Source of the DNA: an uncultured Magnetococcales bacterium
Lineage (GTDB): Bacteria; Pseudomonadota; Magnetococcia; Magnetococcales; Magnetaquicoccaceae
Length of the DNA: 7,295 nt
NCBI GenBank assembly: GCA_903913345.1
Contig: CAIWLA010000491.1
Location: 1 to 7,295, forward strand
Direction of reading: 5' to 3'
Positions 1 to 5,094 of this stretch are shown in pieces. The first letter of the stretch is position 1; each line of letters opens with the position of its first letter. Made by a program: the position numbers and the translations under genes. Below the pieces are notes generated by a model. The model did not search any database, was not told where the DNA came from, and saw only the letters and a program-made list of their open reading frames with translations.

Positions 1-212
1 GACCAAAAGACAAGCAAGATGTTCAAGTTATTTTTGCCAGGCTCCTTAGAGTCTCCCTGTGTTGCTTCAGCGGGACATGGCGTTTTGGACAGTTAACGAG
101 CCTTGATTCGTTGAACGATGTTGGGTGCCATATGGCGAAGGACGACAAGATTATTTTTTGGGCCATGGTCTCCCCTTTTCTTTTGATCGTCTCTGGGCTA
201 CCCTTGCGCCTT

Positions 213-1052
213 ATGTCATCCATTTCATCCCATACAAGCCCCAGGCAAAAGAGCCGCTGGCCATGGTTGCTCTTTCTCCTGGCCCTCTCGGTCAGCTCTC
301 TGTGGGCAGAGGACAGGCCCAACCCGGCGGATCCCGACCAAATGCTGCGCCTGAGCCAGTCGGCCATTGGTCGTTCCCTGCCCGATCTCACCTTTCAAAG
401 TCAACGAGGCGAACCCCTCTCCCTCTCCTCCTGGCGCGGCAAACCCCTTTTGATCAACCTGGTCTATACCAGTTGTTACCATACCTGCTCCGTCGCGACC
501 CGTTCCCTGGCCATGGTTGTGGCAAAGGCCCAGGCCATCTTCGGAAAAGAGGCGTTCCATCTTGTCACCATTGGCTTCGACACCCTGGTCGATACCCCAC
601 AGGCGATGGATTATTTCGCCCGCCAACACGGTGTTTCCGATAAACAGTGGGATTTTTTAAGTGGCGATGCCGAAACGATCCAGAAATTGACACAGGCCGT
701 GGGGTTTACCTTTTTTCGCTCCCCCAAAGGATTCGATCATCTGGCCCAGGTCACCATTGTGGATGCCAACGGCGTGATTTACCGACAGGTGTATGGCGAA
801 ACCATTCCCACGCCCCAACTGGTCGAACCTCTCAAGGAGTTGATTCTGGGTATTGCCCCCAAAGAGGAGTCTTCACTGGATCTCCTGGTGCGACGGGTAC
901 GTTTTTTCTGTACCACCTATGACCCAGGCGATGATGCCTACCGTTACGACTATTCCCTGTTTGTCGGCATGGGGATTGGTGGCGTGATCATTCTGTCGGT
1001 CTTCATCTTTCTCTTGCGCGAGATACGCCGCAACAAGACCTTTTCCCGGTAA
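213..1052 (+). CDS. SCO1/SenC-family copper chaperone with C-terminal membrane anchor
   Basis: The protein (279 aa from this start) has a thioredoxin fold of the SCO family, which delivers copper to the CuA or CuB centre of haem-copper oxidases on the periplasmic side. Visible signs are the copper-binding CxxxC in TSCYHTC (Cys88, Cys92) and the distal His176 in GFDHLAQ, the usual third ligand. Residues 11-32 form a signal peptide (RQKSR, then a Trp/Leu-rich core ending SLWA), with likely cleavage before EDRP. Residues 248-268 form a second membrane helix followed by basic LREIRRNK, so the mature domain is tethered at its C terminus. The segment FFCTTYDPGDDAYRYD just before this helix resembles the tail of other C-anchored SCO proteins. 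The reading frame is open upstream to the window edge, with a TTG at 111 and ATGs at 132 and 165. I chose 213 because it places the signal peptide properly, although no start has a convincing ribosome binding site. No oxidase gene is in the window. Confidence 0.9.
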   Translation: MSSISSHTSPRQKSRWPWLLFLLALSVSSLWAEDRPNPADPDQMLRLSQSAIGRSLPDLTFQSQRGEPLSLSSWRGKPLLINLVYTSCYHTCSVATRSLAMVVAKAQAIFGKEAFHLVTIGFDTLVDTPQAMDYFARQHGVSDKQWDFLSGDAETIQKLTQAVGFTFFRSPKGFDHLAQVTIVDANGVIYRQVYGETIPTPQLVEPLKELILGIAPKEESSLDLLVRRVRFFCTTYDPGDDAYRYDYSLFVGMGIGGVIILSVFIFLLREIRRNKTFSR

Positions 1053-1060
1053 CGCCCGAA

Positions 1061-1091
1061 TTCCTGCAGGAAGATGCGGTCCGTATTTTTT
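1061..1091 (+). terminator. Weak candidate terminator after the SCO gene
   Basis: A perfect 12-bp palindrome, TTCCTGCAGGAA (1061-1072), lies 8 nt after the SCO stop. It is followed by a short stem ATGCG-gtc-CGTAT (1074-1086, one G-T pair) running straight into six T residues (1086-1091). The stem is short, so termination here is only a possibility. The palindrome could instead be a protein-binding site. Confidence 0.3.
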
Positions 1092-1124
1092 GCTTGCTTC
1101 TCATTCGACACTTGGTCATTATTG

Positions 1125-1147
1125 CCGGGGGGTGGTTTGCCCCCCGG
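1125..1147. repeat. GC-rich perfect inverted repeat (hairpin)
   Basis: CCGGGGGG (1125-1132) and CCCCCCGG (1140-1147) form a perfect 8-bp stem around the 7-nt loop TGGTTTG. No T-run follows on either strand, so this is not a standard intrinsic terminator. It lies between the SCO gene and the envelope-protein gene. It could be an mRNA-stabilising hairpin or a copy of a dispersed intergenic repeat, which one window cannot show. Confidence 0.5.
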
Positions 1148-1225
1148 ACAGTCTGGCCTGGACTCTGGTTGCAACCGGTGGGGAGGTAGGGCAAAGTCCC
1201 ACGATCTCGCCGTTGTTGTTTTTCT

Positions 1226-1240
1226 GCCCGAAGGGGCGTC
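1226..1240 (+). promoter_or_regulatory. Ribosome binding site inside a small hairpin
   Basis: The only purine-rich ribosome binding signal before the ATG at 1241 is AAGGGG (1231-1236). It overlaps a 4-bp stem, GCCC (1226-1229) with GGGC (1234-1237), loop GAAG. The hairpin could partly hide the binding site in the mRNA. The stem is short, so the effect may be small. Confidence 0.35.
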
Positions 1241-2356
1241 ATGTTTCAAACCACGCAAATAGACGATGATACCATGACCTTTATTCTGATGATTTGCATG
1301 ACCGTCTTCTTGACGGTGGTTCCGTCTGGTGCCGGTGCAGTGCCCCCTGCGGACAATATCCATACCGTCCAGGTCTCTGCCTCGCGCTCACACGATGAGG
1401 CACTGAAAGAGATGAAAACATTGAAACGAATGGGATTTTCACCATTCATGCTGGACATCTACGATGGCCGACATATCCTCTGGCATACCGTCCATATTGG
1501 TCACCATGCGCATTGGCAGGCGGCCCAAAAGGAGGCTCTGCTCTTCACCAAAAAAATGCGGAAAAAGGCCGCCATCTTGTCGCTGCCTGCCACCTCTTTT
1601 GCCCTCTTCAAACAGCGTGTTGCATCTGGCGAGACAGGCCGGGAGGATCCCAAAACGTCTGCATTGTCCCCATCGGACCTGCCTGTGGAAGGCCAGGAGC
1701 GGGTGCCCGATGGCCGCAACAGCGATCCTGGCCCTCAGGCCCAGGAGCCATCTGCGCCTGTGGTTGCGGATACCAGGGAAGGCCAATCAGAACCTGATTC
1801 CGTGCTACAACGAGTTGATTCTGAACAGGAAGGGCAACCCGCCTCGTTTATCGAGAAGCGATACGTCCTGGCCAGTCTCAGCCTCTCCCACATGAAGAAA
1901 GACTCCGCCACCGGCACAACCTCCATCGACACCTCCGGCCTGGGCGGGAAAATAACAGGTGGATATAAATTCACCGAGCACCTTGGCATTGAGGCGGGTT
2001 ATGTTCAATTTCAGAAAGTGGACACCAAGGTTGCAAACGCAGGTTTAGTGAATAGTGCCGTGAATAACGCCCCATTGACCATGGAAGGTGCCGTTGTGGA
2101 AGGTGTCGTCACCTGGGATGTGCATCCATCGGTCTCCCTGATCGGGAAGGCTGGCGAATTTTTATGGAGGGGTGAAGCCACTGTCAACGGTCAGAGTCTG
2201 CAAGCCAGACGCAAGGAGAATGGCGTTGACCTTGTTTTTGGGGTTGGAACGGATTTTCGTTTCTGGGATCACAAGATTTTGCGTGTTGAGTGGGACCATT
2301 TTCTCACTCCTGACGAGGTGGACCTGTTGTCTGTTGGGCTGGGGATTGAGTTCTGA
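1241..2356 (+). CDS. Envelope protein: SPOR-like domain plus C-terminal outer-membrane beta-barrel
   Basis: The protein has 371 aa and I do not recognise a named gene. From the N terminus it shows: a signal sequence (about residues 12-33, hydrophobic core ending PSGAGA); a SPOR-like domain (about 39-115) opening with NIHTVQVSASRSHDEAL, with a second strand ILWHTVHIG, in the beta-alpha-beta pattern of domains that bind denuded peptidoglycan; a Pro/Ser/Glu-rich linker (about 125-203); and about 165 residues of alternating strands (206-371) typical of a small OmpA-like or OmpW-like barrel. It ends in GLGIEF, and a terminal Phe is the usual signal for insertion by the BAM machinery. If both domain calls hold, the protein would tether outer membrane to cell wall. 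The start at 1241 is preceded by AAGGGG at a short distance. An ATG at 1274 would give a more compact signal peptide but has no ribosome binding site. The SPOR call rests on pattern only; the barrel call is stronger. Confidence 0.75.
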   Translation: MFQTTQIDDDTMTFILMICMTVFLTVVPSGAGAVPPADNIHTVQVSASRSHDEALKEMKTLKRMGFSPFMLDIYDGRHILWHTVHIGHHAHWQAAQKEALLFTKKMRKKAAILSLPATSFALFKQRVASGETGREDPKTSALSPSDLPVEGQERVPDGRNSDPGPQAQEPSAPVVADTREGQSEPDSVLQRVDSEQEGQPASFIEKRYVLASLSLSHMKKDSATGTTSIDTSGLGGKITGGYKFTEHLGIEAGYVQFQKVDTKVANAGLVNSAVNNAPLTMEGAVVEGVVTWDVHPSVSLIGKAGEFLWRGEATVNGQSLQARRKENGVDLVFGVGTDFRFWDHKILRVEWDHFLTPDEVDLLSVGLGIEF

Positions 2357-2358
2357 TG

Positions 2359-2374
2359 CACCGATGTGAAATAT
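2359..2374 (+). repeat. Direct repeat, copy 1 (16 bp)
   Basis: CACCGATGTGAAATAT occurs here, 2 nt after the stop codon of the upstream envelope-protein gene, and again at 2475-2490. Allowing one inserted base, the match extends to ATG-CACCGATG against ATGTCACCGATG. The last bases of this copy supply the AT of the ATG of the DUF4160 remnant (2373). Confidence 0.85.
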
Positions 2375-2522
2375 GCCCGTCTTCAGTCGATTCTTTGGCA
2401 TCGTGATCTTTATGCACTGGAATGACCATCAACCACCGCACTTTCACGCCAAGTTTGATCATCATGTTGCATGTCACCGATGTGAAATATCTGGGCGATT
2501 ATCGGCTTTGGCTGATGTTTGA
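2373..2522 (+). pseudogene. Truncated DUF4160 gene
   Basis: The first 33 codons match the start of DUF4160 proteins: MPVFSRFFGIVIFMHW, then NDHQPPHFHAKFDHHVA with the characteristic PPHFHA motif. Intact family members are about 80 aa. Here the family sequence stops near codon 33, exactly where the DUF2442 start codon (2464) begins. The reading frame then continues out of phase through the DUF2442 gene (CHRCEISGRL...) to a TGA at 2520, giving a 49-aa product. This is best explained by an internal deletion that removed about 50 codons and the normal spacer. The ATG lies 16 nt after the upstream stop with no clear ribosome binding site. The function of DUF4160 is unknown to me. It is commonly paired with DUF2442, and such pairs have been suspected of being toxin-antitoxin-like, a point I cannot verify here. 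Confidence 0.75.
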
Positions 2523-2712
2523 CAACGGGGCCACTGGCAGGGTGGAGCTTGAGCCAGAACTGTGGGGGGAGATGTTCGCCCCCTTGAAAGACAAAGCCGC
2601 CTTTGCCTCCGTCCATGTGGATCAAGAATTGGGAACCATCACGTGGAACAATGGGGCAGACCTTGCACCGGAATTCCTCCTGGAGCGGTTGCAGCAGGAG
2701 GCGGTGGCGTGA
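2464..2712 (+). CDS. DUF2442 domain protein
   Basis: This 82-aa protein is full length for DUF2442. It shows the family hallmarks: an opening HVTDVKYLGDYRLWLMFDNG, a central GEMFAPLKDKAAF, and the diagnostic ELGTITWNNGADLAPEFL near the end. No catalytic role is established to my knowledge. The frame is open upstream to an ATG at 2422, but the family begins at MLHVTDV, so 2464 is preferred. There is no Shine-Dalgarno-like sequence before 2464, because the preceding bases belong to the truncated DUF4160 gene. Translation may therefore depend on coupling to that remnant or on the envelope-protein transcript. The gene looks intact even though its usual partner is broken. Confidence 0.85.
   Translation: MLHVTDVKYLGDYRLWLMFDNGATGRVELEPELWGEMFAPLKDKAAFASVHVDQELGTITWNNGADLAPEFLLERLQQEAVA
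2475..2490 (+). repeat. Direct repeat, copy 2 (16 bp)
   Basis: This is the second copy of CACCGATGTGAAATAT, 116 bp from the first. It encodes the TDVKY part of the DUF2442 N terminus, so this copy is probably the original coding sequence and the one at 2359 the derived copy. Confidence 0.85.
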
Positions 2713-2850
2713 GAGGTCGGCCACCCCGACCAGGGCAATACCTCTGAATGGGATCGGTGACGAATCTGCCCGTCTGGCGGGAATGGGCAAGGGGAATCGG
2801 TGGGGTATGTCGGGGGGGGTGACGGAAGGTTGGATTTTCTCCAAGTGGCG
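2713..2850. other. Intergenic stretch, no gene seen
   Basis: No convincing gene is visible between the DUF2442 stop and the tRNA terminator. A perfect 6-bp hairpin, GGTCGG-ccacc-CCGACC (2715-2731), begins 2 nt after the DUF2442 stop but has no T-run behind it. A run of nine G residues lies at about 2811-2819. Frames across this stretch are G/R/P-rich and resemble no protein I know. Confidence 0.4.
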
Positions 2851-2885
2851 ACACAAACAAAAACGGCCACCTTGTCGGTAGCCGT
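2851..2885 (-). terminator. Intrinsic terminator of tRNA-Lys
   Basis: Read on the minus strand, ACGGCTACC-gacaa-GGTGGCCGT forms a 9-bp stem with one G-T pair. It is followed at once by TTTTTGTTTGTG. It begins 16 nt beyond the tRNA 3' end. This is a textbook Rho-independent terminator. Confidence 0.85.
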
Positions 2886-2901
2886 AAATGCTTGTTTTGT
2901 T

Positions 2902-2977
<76 letters not shown>

Positions 2978-3001
2978 CACTTCTGTAAACACATGCCCGA
3001 C

Positions 3002-3029
3002 AGTTTGACATCTTTTTTCGATTAGTCAA
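3002..3029 (-). promoter_or_regulatory. Possible promoter of tRNA-Lys
   Basis: On the minus strand, TTGACT (3029-3024, five of six bases of the -35 consensus) is followed after 16 nt by CAAACT (3007-3002, three of six of the -10). A G/C-rich stretch (GTCGGGC) comes next, as in the discriminator of stable-RNA promoters. Transcription would start roughly 20 nt before the mature tRNA. The -10 box is poor. Confidence 0.35.
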
Positions 3030-3219
3030 GTCTGACCAAACCACAAAACAGGGGGAGGCTGTTTTTTCCTGGCCCAAAAAAAGGGCCATCCCCTGGAATT
3101 CCCAGGTGCCCCTCGGACCTTGGCCATCCGCCCAAAGGAAAATAGTCCATGGCCGACATGGCCCTGTATACCACAAAAACAAAAAACAGTATCCACACAA
3201 TGCAAACCTCGCGACCAAA

Positions 3220-3231
3220 AGAGGTCTCCTG
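3220..3231 (+). promoter_or_regulatory. Ribosome binding site fixing the CopD-like start
   Basis: AGAGG (about 3220-3224) lies 7 nt before the ATG at 3232. The frame is open further upstream from an ATG at 3106, but that extension reads as basic, low-quality sequence. This site and the TM-first protein fold support 3232. Confidence 0.7.
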
Positions 3232-3693
3232 ATGCCGCCAACCGTGCTTCTGCTGGCCATCCATGTGCTGGTCGCCGTCATCTGGGTGGGAGGGATGTTT
3301 TTTGCCTACATCTTCCTGCGGCCCGCCGCACTCACCCTGGAAACAGAACAGCGCGTCGATCTGTGGTTCGAAACCCTCTCGCGGTTCTTTCCATGGATCT
3401 GGGGCATCGCCGTCATTGCCCCCCTGTCGGGTTACGCCCTGCTCTTCGCCCTCTTCGACAACCTGGAACAGACCGCACGGTACGTCTGGATCATGCAATG
3501 GTGCGGTTGGACCATGATCACCCTCTTTGCCATCACGTTTGTCGCCTTCTACCGCGAAATGGCACACCGGGTAAAAAAACGGCTCATCCCGGAGGCAGGA
3601 CTCTACCTGAACCGCATCCGTATCATGATATCCATCAATTTGGCACTGGGTATCGGAACCGTGATCACCGCCGCAACCGGACGTTTCTGGTAG
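3232..3693 (+). CDS. CopD-like four-helix inner-membrane protein
   Basis: This 153-aa integral membrane protein has four predicted helices (about residues 3-28, 54-74, 85-107 and 129-149). The first helix, IHVLVAVIWVGGMFFAYIFLRP, carries the H-x8-GG pattern typical of the CopD/HemJ-like superfamily, where the helix-1 histidine is a likely metal or haem ligand (His11 here). Other typical features are LSRFFPWIWGIA entering helix 2 and a basic cytoplasmic loop, AHRVKKR (111-117). CopD proteins of the copper-resistance system are larger, with eight helices. This is the small stand-alone form, whose role is unproven; it could concern copper or haem. The SCO gene in the same window makes a copper or oxidase link thinkable, but the two genes are over 2 kb apart and not co-transcribed. 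It ends 26 nt from the convergent NlpI-like gene with no terminator visible between them. Confidence 0.8.
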   Translation: MPPTVLLLAIHVLVAVIWVGGMFFAYIFLRPAALTLETEQRVDLWFETLSRFFPWIWGIAVIAPLSGYALLFALFDNLEQTARYVWIMQWCGWTMITLFAITFVAFYREMAHRVKKRLIPEAGLYLNRIRIMISINLALGIGTVITAATGRFW

Positions 3694-3719
3694 GGCGTGT
3701 TGGCATTCGGCCCCACCCG

Positions 3720-4637
3720 TCACCAGGAGGAGAAAAAGCCCCCCCACGTGGCCGATCGCTGCAACTCCATGGCGGCAGCGGTGTGCTCATTCAGATGCGT
3801 CATCCGGGTGTCCACCGCCATCTGCCACCACTTTCTCGCCAATCCCCACTCCCTCTTCAGCAAATAGTATTCTCCGAGATGAAAATAGGCATCACAGAGG
3901 TGCTCTTGATGGTGGCGATCCGTCTCTCCTTGGGGAATTTTTTTCAGCAACGTCTCTGGAGATATCTGCTCCAAATGAAGGGCAAACAACGGTCCCGGCC
4001 AATCCATGGACACAAACCGCCCGGAACGCCGCTGGCATACCTCGTCAGACCACGCCAGAGAGCACCCCTCCGCCAAACCGGATCGTCCATCCAAACCGGC
4101 CCGACTCTGAGCCAAATAGAGCCACAGCATAGGATAGGGCGACCGGTTCCGTTTCGGGTTTTGCCGCACAAACGGTCCCAGATCAGCGGCTGCCAAGGCA
4201 AATTCGCCCAACAAAAAATAGGTGGTGCCCCGATTGTACAACGCCTTGCCTGATTGGCCCTTGCGCAGTTGAATCGCTGCGGAAAAATCGGCCAAAGCCT
4301 CCTCAAACAACCCCAACCGCCCCTGGACAACACCCCGGTTGTTCAATACCATCGCCCGTTCCGTGACAGTCAGATCGGCAAAGGTCAACGCATCTGAAAA
4401 ATATTGAACAGCCCGTTCCAGATGTCCAGACTCCACATCCTCAAGACCCCTCTGCACACGCAAAGCGGCATTTTTACCCGGTCCGGCATCCGGTATGGGC
4501 GGCAATAAATCCAATGCCTTTCTTTCGGGCACCACAGCACAGGCCTGGAACAACAGCCCCAACCCTATCACCCATCCATAGAGCGCGCCACGCCTGCATA
4601 CCCGCCCCACCGTCTGCAACCAGACAACCGATATCAT
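3720..4637 (-). CDS. NlpI-like TPR lipoprotein
   Basis: This 305-aa protein has tetratricopeptide repeats and a lipoprotein-type signal peptide (basic GRVCRRG, hydrophobic GWVIGLGLLF, then QAC with Cys33 as lipidation site). TPR helices are visible at about 63-86, 94-125 (NNRGVVQGRLGLFEEALADFS), 131-160 (YNRGTTYFLLGEFALAAADL) and 248-277 (YFHLGEYYLLKREWGLARKWW). The order of segments, including LWLYLAQ, the middle QISPETLLKKI and the closing HLNEHTAAAMELQ, follows Escherichia coli NlpI. That protein is an outer-membrane adaptor for the protease Prc and for murein endopeptidases such as MepS. Relative to my memory of NlpI, the stretch at about 180-215 looks like an insertion and contains Cys192 and Cys201, a possible disulfide. 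The gene follows the thioredoxin gene by 26 nt, or by 5 nt if translation starts at the in-frame TTG at 4658, and is the last gene of this minus-strand group. The ATG at 4637 has a weak GGA ahead of it. Confidence 0.8.
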   Translation of the reverse strand: MISVVWLQTVGRVCRRGALYGWVIGLGLLFQACAVVPERKALDLLPPIPDAGPGKNAALRVQRGLEDVESGHLERAVQYFSDALTFADLTVTERAMVLNNRGVVQGRLGLFEEALADFSAAIQLRKGQSGKALYNRGTTYFLLGEFALAAADLGPFVRQNPKRNRSPYPMLWLYLAQSRAGLDGRSGLAEGCSLAWSDEVCQRRSGRFVSMDWPGPLFALHLEQISPETLLKKIPQGETDRHHQEHLCDAYFHLGEYYLLKREWGLARKWWQMAVDTRMTHLNEHTAAAMELQRSATWGGFFSSW

Positions 4638-4663
4638 CGTTCCGGGGTAACCACTCAATGGCG

Positions 4664-5032
4664 TTACGCCTCTTTCCCTTGCGCGGCAATCTCCTTTTTG
4701 ACTTGCTCCATATCCAACGCCAAAGATTTCTCCAACACCTCGACCAGGCTCGATTCAGGCAACATGCCGGGCTGGGAAAAAATAATAATCTTTTTCCGGA
4801 AAATCATCAGGGTCGGAATGGAACGAATTTGAAAGACACCCGCCAACTCCTGCTGTTCGTCGGTGTCCACTTTGCCAAAGACCACATCGGGATATTTTTC
4901 GGAAACTCTTTCATAAATAGGCGCGAAAGATCGACAGGGACCACACCAGGGTGCCCAAAAATCGACGATCACCATATCATGGTCAGCCACAACACGACTA
5001 AAATTTTCCTCGGTCAAGGCAATCGTTGCCAT
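4664..5032 (-). CDS. Thioredoxin
   Basis: This 122-aa single-domain thioredoxin is a cytoplasmic disulfide reductase. The active site is WCGPC (Trp29-Cys33) in DFWAPWCGPCRSF, with the buried Asp24 and the cis-proline Pro73 (SIPTLMIF) both present. It has no signal peptide. Two departures from E. coli TrxA are visible. The usual FKNG turn after the central strand is replaced by FRKKIIIF. There is also a C-terminal extension of about 15 residues (ALDMEQVKKEIAAQGKEA), charged and probably helical, which I have seen in other proteobacterial thioredoxins of this subtype. A good ribosome binding site, GGAGAGG, stands about 5 nt before the ATG. The gene lies 62 nt downstream of lpxB and is probably co-transcribed, though an internal promoter in that gap cannot be excluded. 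Confidence 0.95.
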   Translation of the reverse strand: MATIALTEENFSRVVADHDMVIVDFWAPWCGPCRSFAPIYERVSEKYPDVVFGKVDTDEQQELAGVFQIRSIPTLMIFRKKIIIFSQPGMLPESSLVEVLEKSLALDMEQVKKEIAAQGKEA

Positions 5033-5094
5033 CTCATCCTCTCCAAATTATTACAAGATTAAAAGTCACTTAAAACCGTTGAGTTGCCATCGGG

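Noticed and set aside
1148..1225. Possible riboswitch (GGGAGGTAGGGCAAAGTCCC region)
   Set aside because: The bases loosely recall riboswitch fragments, but I cannot fold them into any known class, and the downstream gene gives no metabolic hint.
2410..2856. A 148-codon minus-strand open frame
   Set aside because: It is antisense to the DUF2442 gene and runs into the intergenic stretch. It has no recognisable domain, and the plus-strand protein is clearly a family member.
3005..3032. TTGACA on the plus strand as a promoter for the CopD-like gene
   Set aside because: The -35 box is perfect, but at 16-18 nt spacing there is no acceptable -10 sequence, and it lies about 200 nt from the gene.
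3070..3088. Hairpin TGGCCC-aaaaaaa-GGGCCA as a terminator
   Set aside because: The 6-bp stem is genuine, but no T-run follows on either strand and no gene ends here.
3022..3747. A 241-codon minus-strand open frame
   Set aside because: It lies antisense to the CopD-like gene, which has a ribosome binding site and four well-formed helices. The minus-strand translation is Gly/Asp/His-rich without structure.
3120..4253. A 377-codon plus-strand open frame
   Set aside because: It overlaps the CopD-like gene in another frame and lies antisense to the NlpI-like gene. Its translation is rich in Arg, Pro and His with no domain, as expected of a shadow frame in GC-rich DNA.
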